A stretch of DNA of 64,000 bases from Planctomycetota bacterium (GCA_028823345.1 JAPKBR010000010.1:25789-89788); one strand, 5' to 3'. Counted from the stretch's first letter, positions 26,380 to 35,275 are shown. Notes: generated from the letters alone by a model not told the origin. Translations and numbers: made by a program.

Positions 26380-27039
26380 TTAGACCCGGATATGTTTGAA
26401 GTACACTAATTCTACCCCGCGCGTGAAAGCGACCCCGGGTAGGTTTGAGGTATAGGGTTCTGTGTTAATTCCGCGACCGGGCCAAGTGAATTCGCCGCGC
26501 AGGCCTCCCTCGAATTCGATCTCGAAAAAGTAGGTCGTGCCACCGCCCATTCCTTGCAGAGTGATTTCTGAGCGGCGGTCCACGATTACGCCGGGGCGGC
26601 GGAGCATTTCTTTCGATGTGGCAGCAGTGCGCACGCCCTTGCCTTGCCGTATCAAGAAGGTTCCGCCGCTGATGAAGGCAATTCCAATTACAAACAGAAG
26701 ATTGAGGGGATCGAACACAAAGGACCCGTCGACAAAAGGCCTAAGGATGCACGCGCCCGAAAGAATGGCGCCGATCACAAAGACGAGTTTGCCCCGGAAG
26801 ACAAGTTGTCCGCCGCGCACGAATTCGGGCCCTTCCGCCGGGGTCCAGGCCATGGCCTCGGCCAAGGTATCGTGGGCTAATATGCGCGTGATACGAGCTG
26901 CATAGGGGCTCTCTTTCCCATCCGCTTTGGGCGTGATTCCCAGGGGGGTCACGCAGTAGGGACAAATGGACAGGGCCACATCGGGGAGCTTGGCTCCGCA
27001 GCCGGGGCAGGTCTTGATCTGGGTTTGGTTAGTGGACAT
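26380..27039 (-). CDS. Zinc-ribbon membrane protein
   Basis: 219 residues. An N-terminal zinc ribbon (CPGC near residue 11 and CPYC near residue 27) is followed by two membrane helices (about 85-105 and 113-131). A C-terminal strand-rich domain (TLQGMGGGTTYFFEIEFEGGLRGEF, ending YFKHIRV) resembles the extracytoplasmic part of DUF3592-type proteins, though I am not sure of that match. No enzymatic motif. Likely an inner-membrane protein of unknown role, probably co-transcribed with ytxJ. Confidence 0.65.
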   Translation of the reverse strand: MSTNQTQIKTCPGCGAKLPDVALSICPYCVTPLGITPKADGKESPYAARITRILAHDTLAEAMAWTPAEGPEFVRGGQLVFRGKLVFVIGAILSGACILRPFVDGSFVFDPLNLLFVIGIAFISGGTFLIRQGKGVRTAATSKEMLRRPGVIVDRRSEITLQGMGGGTTYFFEIEFEGGLRGEFTWPGRGINTEPYTSNLPGVAFTRGVELVYFKHIRV

Positions 27040-27150
27040 GGGCCGCTGGTTCCGGGGGACTGGACTCGGGTCACAGCTTTCGGAACACAGAAGGTAGCCA
27101 CTTGGGGCCGCGACTTGAATCCCCGACTTGGCGAATGGTGCCCTGGGGGG

Positions 27151-28470
27151 TTATTTTTTCGGCTGTACCTCGTTCCAGGCAATTCGTTGCCCTTCCCAGA
27201 GAGCCAGACGCCCGGCGCGCATGACTGCCAGGGGTTTTTCTGTGAGCCCAATGTCACCCCTCGGATCGGCGGAGAGGGCTACTAGATCGGCCGCGTAGCC
27301 CGGGGCTAGCTTGCCGTGGCTTTCCGCAAGCCCGCAGAGTTCCGCCGCGCCGGTGGTGGCGGAGGTCAGGGCGGCGGTGGGGCTCATGCCGGCACGCACC
27401 ATGAGGCTGAATTCCTCGGCGTTCAATCCGTGGGCGCCCACACCGCAGTCCGTGCCAAAAGCGATGCGCACCCCTGCCTTATGGGCGCGTCCGAGGGAGC
27501 GCATCATGACCGGTCCCACCATGCGCGCCTTGCGTGCAATCACCGCTGGAAACCAGTCGGGATCTCCCGCATATGTAAGTACGGTTTGCCCAGCGTGCAG
27601 AGTCGGCACCAGCCAGGCACCCTTTTCGAGAAACAGGGCGAGACACTCTTGGTTGAGAAAGGACCCATGCTCGATGGAATCCACTCCAGCGCGTAGGGCA
27701 GCTGCCATTCCCGTGGGGCCGTGGGCATGGGCGGCAACACGCCGCCCAAGCATGTGGGCCGTGTCGATAATCGCCCTGAGTTCATCATCGAAGAACTGTT
27801 GATCCGTGCCCGCTGCGGTTTCCGAGAGTACTCCTCCGGTGGCGGTCAACTTGATCACATCGGCACCTCGTCGCACCTGGTGACGTACGGCGGCACGGCA
27901 TTGGGACACACCGTCCGCCACGCCAGAGGAAATTCCAGGCAAGTCAAAGAGCGTCTCCCGGTAGCCGTGGGTGGGATCTCCGTGCCCGCCGCTGGGAGTC
28001 ACCGCACTGCCCGCCGCCAAAATGTGTGGGCCGGGAATCTCTCCGCGCTGGATCGAGTCCCGTACGGCAAAGATGGCCCCCGTGTCGGCTCCCAAATCAC
28101 GGACGGTGGTGAAACCCGCTTCCACTGTGCGGCGCGCGTGCATCACCGTGCGCAGGGTGACGGCAGCTTCTGAGAGGGTTACATATTCGAGGCGCGATTT
28201 GCGGCTGAGCTCACCGGTCAGGTGTACATGGCAATCGATCCATCCGGGCATCACAAACGCCTCGGAAAGATCGTGGACTTGATCCAAGGGGGGCAACTGT
28301 TCGCCGGCGGCCAACACCTGCTGGATTTTGCCCTCACGAATGAGGAGCACGACGTTGCTCTGAACTTCTGCCGAAGGCTCGGGCCAGAATTCGCCGCAGC
28401 GCACGGCCACGAACTCGGCCTGGGGCGCGGGGGAGGACAAGCAGGCAGCGGCTAACAAGAGGGTGAGCAT
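27151..28470 (-). CDS. Secreted amidohydrolase (imidazolonepropionase/prolidase-like)
   Basis: 439 residues from the ATG at 28470, preferred because AAGGA is correctly spaced upstream and the signal peptide MLTLLLAAACLSSPAPQ then starts at residue 1; an in-frame start 36 bp earlier exists. Metal-binding blocks of the amidohydrolase superfamily: GWIDCHVHL, the carboxylated-Lys region VIKLTATGG, RRVAAHAHG, SIEHGS and FGTDCG. The closest groups are secreted Xaa-Pro or N-acyl dipeptide hydrolases with an imidazolonepropionase-like fold. Substrate not determinable. A 155-bp gap separates it from the divergent M1 peptidase gene. Confidence 0.85.
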   Translation of the reverse strand: MLTLLLAAACLSSPAPQAEFVAVRCGEFWPEPSAEVQSNVVLLIREGKIQQVLAAGEQLPPLDQVHDLSEAFVMPGWIDCHVHLTGELSRKSRLEYVTLSEAAVTLRTVMHARRTVEAGFTTVRDLGADTGAIFAVRDSIQRGEIPGPHILAAGSAVTPSGGHGDPTHGYRETLFDLPGISSGVADGVSQCRAAVRHQVRRGADVIKLTATGGVLSETAAGTDQQFFDDELRAIIDTAHMLGRRVAAHAHGPTGMAAALRAGVDSIEHGSFLNQECLALFLEKGAWLVPTLHAGQTVLTYAGDPDWFPAVIARKARMVGPVMMRSLGRAHKAGVRIAFGTDCGVGAHGLNAEEFSLMVRAGMSPTAALTSATTGAAELCGLAESHGKLAPGYAADLVALSADPRGDIGLTEKPLAVMRAGRLALWEGQRIAWNEVQPKK

Positions 28471-28625
28471 GGGAATCCTTGGGGTGGGGTTGGGGCGGGT
28501 CGACACCAGAGCCTAGCGCCATGGGGAGCCGGCTCGAAGTGTGACTTGGGGGCCAGACCCTTAATCACTGCAAGTTGCTGGGACTCGAGGCTTGCGCTTT
28601 CCGTTGTGCATAGCAGCATGGGGCC

Positions 28626-30509
28626 ATGGGAAAAGTACTTGTGCTGTTGATGGGGGGTGTTCTGTTGGTGAGTGCGGGGTGTCGAGGGCCGAAGCCTGTG
28701 CTGACGCCCAGGTATTCACAGGCTCCAGAAAACCCTGATTTGCATTCGGCCAGCCAGCCGTGGCTGGTGCGCGTGGTGCACGTGGACATGGAGCTTCAGC
28801 TGGACTTCGAGTCCGAGTGCTTGGTCGGCAGCGCGGTTTATTCTCTCCAGCGTTCAGACCCTCACGAGCCGCTGATCTTGGACGTGGCGTCCTTGGATCA
28901 GATATCCGTGCACGGCCTCGACGGAGAGCCGCGTGGGTTTCATTTGGGTGACACCCAAGAGCGCTTGGGCCAAGCGTTGACGATTCAATTAGAAGAGTTT
29001 GATCAGGCGGTCCGCGTCCGGTGGAAGACGCGACCCGAGGGAGAGGCTCTCCAGTGGCTGGGTCCAGAACAGACCGCAAGTGGTCTCGGCCCCTTCATGT
29101 ATAGCCAAGGGCAAGCGATTCTGACTCGCTCTTGGTTGCCGATTCAGGACACGCCAGGGAATCGGATCAGCTGGAGCGCGCGGGTCACGGCGCCCCGGGA
29201 TTTGCGCGTGGTCATGAGTGGTGAAGGAACCGGTGCGCAAGAAATCCCGGGTGATCCCAGCCGCTTGGTCTGGCAGCACGAATTGAGCCTGACTGTCCCC
29301 CCGTACTTGATTGCCTTGGCCTGTGGCCGTTTGGAGCGTCGCGCAATCTCGCCCCGAGTGGCGGTCTTTGCAGAGCCAGCCACCATCGAGTTAGCCGCGA
29401 CGGAACTGGGTGGAACAGAGGCCATGTTGGTCGCCGCGGAGAAGCTTTTTGGCCCCTACCTCTGGGGCCGTTATGACGTGTTGGTCCTGCCCCCAGCATT
29501 TCCCTTTGGGGGCATGGAGAATCCGCTCTTGACCTTTGCCACCCCGACGATCTTGGCGGGGGATCGTTCTCTCGTGTCCTTGATTGCTCACGAGCTGGCG
29601 CACTCTTGGTCGGGCAACTTGGTGACCAATGAAACCTGGGAGGACTTTTGGCTCAATGAGGGCTTCACGGTTTACTGCGAGCAACGGATCATCGAAGAGA
29701 TCTTTGGCAAGGGTCGCTCAGAAATGGAACAGGCCCTCGCACGTACGGACCTATTGGCCGAGATGGAAACCCTCGAACCTTGGCAAACCGTGCTGGCTAT
29801 CGACCTGGACGGTCGCCACCCGGACATGGGATTCTCTTGGGTGCCCTACGAAAAGGGGGCGCTGCTCCTGCGGCGTATGGAAGAGTTGGTGGGCCGTGAG
29901 GACATCGATGACTTTCTGAGCGCTTGGTTCGAGGCCCATGCCTTTCAAAGCGCGAGTACTGCTGACTTTGAAGAGTTTATCGCCGCGGGGCTCGCCAAGC
30001 TGCGCCCAGGTGCCATGGCAAACTTGGATCTGAACCTCTGGCTGCACCAACCGGGCTTGCCGGATGATGCGCCGATGGCGATCAGCGAGTCCCTCCTGAT
30101 GGTGGATGCGGCGGTTTCGCGCGTGATTGCGGGGACGGACCCGGCCATGGTCATCGACGCTGAATGGAATACCTTTCAATGGCTGCGCTTCATTCACGGC
30201 TTGGGACAAGACGCGAGTCCCGAGCTGCTAGGGACGTTGGATGGGCAATTTGGTTTGACGAGTAGCGGCAACGCGGAGGTGCTCTGCGCATGGCTGGAGT
30301 TGGGCGTCCGTCGGGGCTATGGGGGGATCGACGAGCGCTTAGAGCAATTCCTCTTGACCGTTGGGCGACGCAAGTATCTGGTGCCCCTGTACGATGCCCT
30401 GTGTTCCAGCAGCGAGGGGCGCGTTCGGGCCCAGCAGATCTATTTACGGGCGCGGCCTTTGTATCACGCTGTCAGCACCCAGACCCTTGACACACTGATC
30501 CATGACTGA
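28626..30509 (+). CDS. M1-family aminopeptidase lipoprotein, LTA4-hydrolase-like
   Basis: 627 residues. Lipoprotein signal with lipobox VSAGC. The substrate-recognition exopeptidase motif appears as GGMENPLLTFATPTIL, the zinc site is HELAHSW (H322, E323, H326) with E345 in NEGF at the expected 18-residue spacing. The C-terminal helical domain (LRFIHGL..., KYLVPLYDAL) matches the leukotriene-A4-hydrolase subgroup. It should cleave N-terminal residues from peptides at the membrane. Its stop overlaps the next gene's start by 8 bp (30502-30509), which implies translational coupling. Confidence 0.92.
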   Translation: MGKVLVLLMGGVLLVSAGCRGPKPVLTPRYSQAPENPDLHSASQPWLVRVVHVDMELQLDFESECLVGSAVYSLQRSDPHEPLILDVASLDQISVHGLDGEPRGFHLGDTQERLGQALTIQLEEFDQAVRVRWKTRPEGEALQWLGPEQTASGLGPFMYSQGQAILTRSWLPIQDTPGNRISWSARVTAPRDLRVVMSGEGTGAQEIPGDPSRLVWQHELSLTVPPYLIALACGRLERRAISPRVAVFAEPATIELAATELGGTEAMLVAAEKLFGPYLWGRYDVLVLPPAFPFGGMENPLLTFATPTILAGDRSLVSLIAHELAHSWSGNLVTNETWEDFWLNEGFTVYCEQRIIEEIFGKGRSEMEQALARTDLLAEMETLEPWQTVLAIDLDGRHPDMGFSWVPYEKGALLLRRMEELVGREDIDDFLSAWFEAHAFQSASTADFEEFIAAGLAKLRPGAMANLDLNLWLHQPGLPDDAPMAISESLLMVDAAVSRVIAGTDPAMVIDAEWNTFQWLRFIHGLGQDASPELLGTLDGQFGLTSSGNAEVLCAWLELGVRRGYGGIDERLEQFLLTVGRRKYLVPLYDALCSSSEGRVRAQQIYLRARPLYHAVSTQTLDTLIHD

Positions 30510-31284
30510 GCAACTACAGGCCTTGATGCGCACCCCGGGGGAGGACCTGGGTGCTTGCGAGTTGACCCACCTGAAACGTCGAGACATTGACTTGGATCTG
30601 GCGCAGGAACAGCACGCCGGGTTGGCCGACCTGTTGCGCCGGTTGGAAGTTGACGTGACCGTACTGCCCGCCTTGGCCGGTGCACCGGATGCTTGCTTTG
30701 TAGAGGATCCCGTGCGCGTCTTTGATGAGGTGGTGCTTTACACGCGACCCGGTGCCCTCAGCCGCCGAGCGGAATTGGAATCGTTGCTGCCATTCTTGCC
30801 CCAGGATCGGCCCCGGGTGGAATTGCTCGGAGAGGCCGCGACTCTTGATGGGGGAGACCTCATGCGCTTGGGAGACGTCTTGTATTGCGGTCAAAGCAGT
30901 CGCACCAACCATGCGGGGTTGAAGGAGTTGGCTCACGCGGTCTTGTCCTATGGGTTGCGCGTGAAGGCGATCCCCGTGCGAGGTGCGCTGCACCTACTGA
31001 CCGGGGCCTGCGCCGTGGCTGAGGATACGGTGCTGGTGCAACCGGAATGGGTGGACCTGGGGCGTGCTCCGGATTTCAGACACATGGAAATCGATGGGGG
31101 GGAACCCTTTGGGGCCAACGCACTGCGGGTCGGAGACGTGTTGGTCATGCCAGAAGAACATCCCCGCAGCGTTGGGATCGTGCGTGCGGCTGGCCTTCGG
31201 GTGGAGACCACGCCGATCTCGGAGTTCTTGGCGGCGGAGGCGGGTGTCACCTGCCTAGCTCTCGTTTGGAAAACGATGGGCTGA
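30502..31284 (+). CDS. Dimethylarginine dimethylaminohydrolase-like amidinotransferase-fold enzyme
   Basis: 260 residues, the usual DDAH length. Catalytic residues visible: FVEDPVRVF (Glu/Asp guanidine-binding), H164 in ALHLLTGAC and nucleophile C251 in GVTCLALV at the C-terminus. The GEAATLDGGDLMRLG block is typical of the DDAH/arginine deiminase superfamily. The likely reaction is methylarginine to citrulline plus methylamine. The 8-bp overlap with the aminopeptidase gene suggests coupled peptide and modified-arginine breakdown (inference). A closely related arginine deiminase activity cannot be excluded. Confidence 0.87.
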   Translation: MTEQLQALMRTPGEDLGACELTHLKRRDIDLDLAQEQHAGLADLLRRLEVDVTVLPALAGAPDACFVEDPVRVFDEVVLYTRPGALSRRAELESLLPFLPQDRPRVELLGEAATLDGGDLMRLGDVLYCGQSSRTNHAGLKELAHAVLSYGLRVKAIPVRGALHLLTGACAVAEDTVLVQPEWVDLGRAPDFRHMEIDGGEPFGANALRVGDVLVMPEEHPRSVGIVRAAGLRVETTPISEFLAAEAGVTCLALVWKTMG

Positions 31285-31502
31285 AGGGGTTTTTGACGGG
31301 GGCTAGGTTTGCTGGAGCGAGGCCCATGGGGCGGCTCCGGGCAGCAAACAAGCAGGACCCGTTCGACCCGACACTGTTCGGCGCGCTCTTCGGCATAGCA
31401 TCCATGAGCGACGGAATCCACATGACGATCGGCCTGTAGTACGGCGCCAGGCACAGCGGAAGCCATACGACTTATCCGCTCTTTGCGGGTCCAGAGTGGT
31501 GG

Positions 31503-31793
31503 CTAGGCCTTCGCGTTCTCAATGGCGTTGACGATGCCAGCACCCGAAAAGGCCACCACGCTGATGAGGAAGAACCGCGCTACTTGATCTTCACGTAACC
31601 AGTCAGCACCAAGCTCGATACCGATCCCCGTCAGAGACAGAAACGCGCACAGCAACGCCACGATGCCAGCAATCTCGAGCACTGGATTCTTCGACTTGCT
31701 CCACAGGACATGGAGTCCCCAGAGAAGAGCCAACAGCGCTACGATTGCGACAATAGGGGCGAGCGCTACGACTGCGATAATAGATAAGGTCAT
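31503..31793 (-). CDS. Small integral membrane protein (96 aa)
   Basis: Three hydrophobic segments (about 3-26, 37-60, 70-90) with a SKSKN loop and an acidic GADWLREDQ loop. No family recognised. Codon use is less biased than in neighbours (TTA, TCT, GTA, CGT, GAT present), which may mean recent acquisition. No clear ribosome binding site precedes the ATG at 31793. The 218 bp between its stop and the dimethylargininase stop hold nothing I can support. Real but uncharacterised, or possibly spurious; the hydrophobic pattern favours real. Confidence 0.5.
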   Translation of the reverse strand: MTLSIIAVVALAPIVAIVALLALLWGLHVLWSKSKNPVLEIAGIVALLCAFLSLTGIGIELGADWLREDQVARFFLISVVAFSGAGIVNAIENAKA

Positions 31794-31993
31794 GGCTGCC
31801 TAGCTTACGCTGGCCGCATCCTGAAGTGTGCGGATAAGGAGTTCAGAGGGTCTCCGCACGGCGGAGTAGGCCTAGGCCGAGACAGGTCCTATCTCCTCTC
31901 CCCCTCGGGAAGGTGGCTTGGGCCTTTGTAGGGCACCTTGGTGCTCAGTTGCTGATTCAGATGCAGGCCCTCTGCCCGCGCGCGGGCAGGGGT

Positions 31994-32026
31994 AAAAAAA
32001 GAGGAAGGCGCCATAAGGCACCTTCC
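31994..32026 (-). terminator. Rho-independent terminator (minus strand)
   Basis: 10-bp stem 32017-32026 with 32003-32012, loop TTAT, then TC and seven Ts (32000-31994) on the minus strand. The one non-Watson-Crick position is a U-G wobble in the minus-strand RNA but an A-C mismatch in the plus-strand RNA, which fixes the direction. It lies about 166 bp after the sulfatase-like stop. Confidence 0.75.
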
Positions 32027-32126
32027 CGGGTCGTTTGAAGAACCCTGTGCAACCATCGAAAGAGTCCTCTCCTTCTCTTTCGAGGTCGGCCCTCGTACCC
32101 GAAGGTAGGGGCTGAGCCATTGGCTC
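31994..32126 (-). ncRNA. Candidate structured small RNA with five hairpins and intrinsic terminator
   Basis: On the minus strand five hairpins follow one another: GAGCC/GGCTC (32126-32114), a TTCG-loop hairpin (32107-32096, extended by 32111-32108 with 32094-32091), CGAAAGAG/CTCTTTCG with a GA-rich 10-nt loop AAGGAGAGGA (32082-32057), GGGTT/GACCC (32045-32028), and the terminator stem ending in seven Us. The loop resembles a Shine-Dalgarno or GGA motif, as in RNAs that titrate CsrA-type proteins (inference). A TAGACT box near 32139 may be a -10. It could instead be the long 3' UTR of the sulfatase-like gene or a leader of the 96-aa gene. No known RNA family recognised. Confidence 0.4.
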
Positions 32127-32191
32127 TTGCGTACAGTCTAGGGGGAGAACCAGGGGAGGTGCTAGGTAAAACGCCTAAAAATTAGATATAT

Positions 32192-33562
32192 CTATCTAGA
32201 GTCATAGGGATTACCCCCATATCCGAGCTGTTCCATGGCCCTCATGGCTTCCTCATCCAGCTCCACCGCGCCCCCGGGTGGGGCCATTTTCAGGCCACCG
32301 AAGCTCTCTAGGGCGCTTTCCTGGTGCTTGGTCTGGGTCTCGTCTGCCATCAGGGGCAGGTTCTCCTGGGGGTCTTCGAGGAGGTTGTAGGTTTCGTGGT
32401 TTCCGTCGCTGGAGAGGATGGTCTTGAGACTTCCTGACACCAAGACGCGACGGGAGCGGCGAAAACGATCTCCCCAGGGGGCACGCAGGTCATGCACTCG
32501 GCTGTCGTAATTTTCCGAGAGCACCCCGTCTCTGCGGGGCCAGTGGCTGCGGAGCGGGGAGTCGGTTTCGGAATGGTTCAGGGCATCGAGGATCAGGCCG
32601 GGCAGGTGCACGTGACCGATCCAGTCATGGTCGTCCATGCGCTTGGTCTGACCGGGGGCTTTGACGATCAGGGGAACGTGCAAGGTGCCCTGGTAAACAT
32701 CCTTGGAGTGCTCAATCAAGTCGTGTTCCCCGAGGAACTCCCCGTGGTCGCTGGTGACCATGAGGCACATGTTGTCGTAGAGGCCGTCCTTCCGCAGGGT
32801 CTGGAAGAAGTCACCCAGGCCCTCGTCCAGATTGGCGATCGCCGTGTCGTACTGGTCCTTCAAAGCGTCGAGTAGCTCTGGCGAAGCGCTCGCATTGGGG
32901 TCGAGGATCAAAGGCACCAAGCGCTTCAGCAGATTGCCATCCGAGGAACGGTCGGGAATCGGCGGGTGGGGACGCACGTTGTAGGGCCGGTGGGTGTCCA
33001 TCAGATTGACGAACAGGAAAAAGGACTCGTGCTTGTGGGCTTCAATGAATTGCAGCGCGCGGCGCGTGATTTCTTCCACCGGGCCGCGCTGGCGTTGGTA
33101 GGAATCGAATCCCTGGGCGATGCCGTAACGCTCATGCATGTAGGCCACATTCGCTACAACCGCACCCGTGGCCCAACCATGGGCTTGGAACAACTCCGCC
33201 AGAGTGGTGTGGTGGGCCGCAAGAGGGCCCACGTTGTTGCCCTCAGACCAGCCCTTGTCCCGAAGGTCCTTGAGATCGTCTCCGGACCAGGTACGCGCCC
33301 CGTGTTCGCTGGGATAAAGCCCGGTGAAAATGGAGGCGTGAGAGGGCAGGGTCCAGGGAGCAGCGGCTTGGGCTCGGTGGTAAACCGTCGACTCTTGGGC
33401 CAATTGTTCGAGGTTCGGACTGGTGGGGCGTGAGTACCCGTAAAGGGAAAGGTGGTCCGCCCGCAGGGTGTCACAAACCACCAGCACCACCTGCTGGGGT
33501 GGCTCGGGGCTGGGCGTACAGCTCGGCAAGCAGCCCGCCAGAATCCAACACAGTCTCCGCAT
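32192..33562 (-). CDS. Sulfatase-like hydrolase lipoprotein lacking the formylglycine Cys
   Basis: 456 residues. Lipoprotein signal (LPSC near residue 15). Alkaline-phosphatase-superfamily core: VVLVVCDTLRADHLSLYGY metal site, WTLPSHASIFTGLYPSEHG where sulfatases have C/S-x-P-x-R, and VTSDHGEFLGEH later. At the nucleophile position the residue is Thr, and the Arg is His, so it is not a formylglycine sulfatase; phosphoester or phosphonate hydrolysis is more likely (inference). Long Leu/Asp regions fit the full fold. Divergent from the vWA gene by 84 bp. Confidence 0.8.
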   Translation of the reverse strand: MRRLCWILAGCLPSCTPSPEPPQQVVLVVCDTLRADHLSLYGYSRPTSPNLEQLAQESTVYHRAQAAAPWTLPSHASIFTGLYPSEHGARTWSGDDLKDLRDKGWSEGNNVGPLAAHHTTLAELFQAHGWATGAVVANVAYMHERYGIAQGFDSYQRQRGPVEEITRRALQFIEAHKHESFFLFVNLMDTHRPYNVRPHPPIPDRSSDGNLLKRLVPLILDPNASASPELLDALKDQYDTAIANLDEGLGDFFQTLRKDGLYDNMCLMVTSDHGEFLGEHDLIEHSKDVYQGTLHVPLIVKAPGQTKRMDDHDWIGHVHLPGLILDALNHSETDSPLRSHWPRRDGVLSENYDSRVHDLRAPWGDRFRRSRRVLVSGSLKTILSSDGNHETYNLLEDPQENLPLMADETQTKHQESALESFGGLKMAPPGGAVELDEEAMRAMEQLGYGGNPYDSR

Positions 33563-33646
33563 GGGGGCAGTCTACGGTTCGGGGACCGCAGAGTTAGGTC
33601 CCTTCTGTTGGCAACCACCCGGCCTAGGGTGGATACTTCCCCGCAG

Positions 33647-35260
33647 ATGATCTTGTTTGGACTTCGATGGATGGGGCCGGCGCTTTGCTGGGTGATGCTT
33701 GGGCCACTGCCCCTGGCGGGGAACTCTTTCGCCGGGTCGGCCCATCTAGGTCTCAGCCCAGTCGAATCCAGGGAGACCCTTGAGGATCCCAGGGAGTCCC
33801 AGGTCGTGCATAGTCTCGAGCGTTATGCCCGGGACCTAGAACGGGGAAAGCTGCCCGACCTGCCGGGGCCAGGAACCCTCAGGGTCCTGACCGGGATGTT
33901 GGAAGATCCCCAGTGGGTGCCCGAGTTGGTCGGACCTCTGCTCGACATCTTTGGCATGGTCGAGGCTACTGCGGGGGACCCACTGTTTCGGGTGGGAGCC
34001 GGAGGGACCAGTACTAAGGTGCTCAAGGGTTTGGTTCGGCGTGCCCTGGGCCGGAAGACGGGGTCGTCGCCTCTCATCAACGAGCTTTCATTTGGCGTGG
34101 TCTTGGATAAGAAAAAATCCATTTCACGTCGAAGGACTGCAATGGTTTTGCTCCAGGACCAGGGGCTCTCTGCTGGTCGGCAGTGCCTCCTGACCCTGGG
34201 CCGAGATGCCGAGGACCCACTGCAGCCGGAGGCCTTGATGAACGCGGCAGGTTGGACCGACCCGGCCCTGGATCGAATGCTGGTGGGTCTTCTCAGTGGT
34301 CCGCAGATCATCGGCCTTGTGCACCCCACCGTGCCCCTGCTGCGGCGCACACAAGCGGGCCGCCGTCCCTTGGGTAAGCGTGCGTGCAAGGACCTCGAGC
34401 CTCTGCTGGTCAAGATGATGGCCGGTCCAAATTGGCGTGACAGCGTGCGCGGAATTCAACTGTCCCGCGGTTTCGCCCCGGAGGAACGGGTGCCGCTTCT
34501 GATCGATGGCATGTTGGTTTGGGACCAGCGCAAGCGCGCCAAGATTGGTTCCCGGCGGGTGACCCGCGACTATTCTCAGGCCCTCTCGCTGATCGCAGGC
34601 CGTTCCATTGGGAGCAATCCGCGCAATTGGATTCAGTGGTGGGTTTCCGTGCGTCAGGGCAAGATCCCCATGCATAAGGCAGCGGACAACTCCAAAGGTC
34701 CACGCACCCGGGCCTCCTTTTTTGGCTTGGACATCGAAGGGGACCGGGTGACGTTTGTGCTGGATAAATCGGGCTCCATGGGGAGTGAAATGTCCTCGGG
34801 TATCACCCGTTATGAGCTTGCCCAAGAGCAGTTGTTTAGCGCGCTTGATGGTCTAGGGCAGGACGTCCAATTCAAAGTCATCCTGTTCAGTTCCGGGCCG
34901 CCGGTGGACTCCGGCGCGATGGTTGCGGCCACTCCCAAGAATATTGCTCGCTTGCGGAAGTCCCTTTCTAGCCGTGAACCGGGTGGAGGGACCAACCTGC
35001 GGCCCGCCATTGAAAAAGCCCTCGGCCATGAAGCGTCTGGTGAAATTGATTCAGAAGCCTGTGAACCGGACACGGTGGTGGTGCTGTGCGACGGGGCCAC
35101 CAGCAGCGGGCGCTCATGGGTCAAGCCCTATCTTGAGCGACTGTTGCCCGTGTTGCAGGTGCGTTTCTATTGCGTTCTGTTAGGTGGGCGCGGAGACGGG
35201 ACCTTGGACCTTCTGGCGGAACACTCGGGCGGCCAGATTGTCTCGCCCGGTGATGGCTGA
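33647..35260 (+). CDS. Secreted von Willebrand factor A domain protein with helical-repeat N-terminus
   Basis: 537 residues from the ATG at 33647; the frame is open upstream but this start gives a signal peptide (PALCWVMLGPLPLAG). Residues about 50-330 are helical and HEAT-like and end in NWIQWWVSVRQG, a block shared with other secreted HEAT proteins. The vWA domain (about 365-537) has the MIDAS residues: D373-K-S-G-S in LDKSGSMGSE, the Thr in GGGTNLRPA and the Asp in VLCDGATSSG. It should bind a metal-dependent protein ligand outside the cytoplasm. Convergent with the rhomboid gene, 15 bp away. Confidence 0.82.
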   Translation: MILFGLRWMGPALCWVMLGPLPLAGNSFAGSAHLGLSPVESRETLEDPRESQVVHSLERYARDLERGKLPDLPGPGTLRVLTGMLEDPQWVPELVGPLLDIFGMVEATAGDPLFRVGAGGTSTKVLKGLVRRALGRKTGSSPLINELSFGVVLDKKKSISRRRTAMVLLQDQGLSAGRQCLLTLGRDAEDPLQPEALMNAAGWTDPALDRMLVGLLSGPQIIGLVHPTVPLLRRTQAGRRPLGKRACKDLEPLLVKMMAGPNWRDSVRGIQLSRGFAPEERVPLLIDGMLVWDQRKRAKIGSRRVTRDYSQALSLIAGRSIGSNPRNWIQWWVSVRQGKIPMHKAADNSKGPRTRASFFGLDIEGDRVTFVLDKSGSMGSEMSSGITRYELAQEQLFSALDGLGQDVQFKVILFSSGPPVDSGAMVAATPKNIARLRKSLSSREPGGGTNLRPAIEKALGHEASGEIDSEACEPDTVVVLCDGATSSGRSWVKPYLERLLPVLQVRFYCVLLGGRGDGTLDLLAEHSGGQIVSPGDG

Positions 35261-35275
35261 GGGATTGTTCGGGGC

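Larger units (their letters stand above)
31794..32191. other. 398-bp non-coding stretch dense in inverted repeats
   Basis: No convincing protein gene. It holds the small-RNA candidate and terminator listed separately, an 18-bp perfect palindrome of alternating CG core (31972-31989) and a 12-bp palindrome GCACC-TT-GGTGC (31933-31944). An 82-codon open frame across it is not supported, because the hairpins explain the region better. Confidence 0.5.

Noticed and set aside
27060..27150. tRNA-like T-loop sequence (TTCAAGT on the minus strand, in GGATTCAAGTCGC)
   Set aside because: The 5-bp stem around the loop does not pair, and no acceptor or anticodon stem can be built. At most a tRNA relic.
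31872..32120. 82-codon minus-strand open frame
   Set aside because: It runs through the five-hairpin RNA and its terminator, and the translation has no recognisable features.
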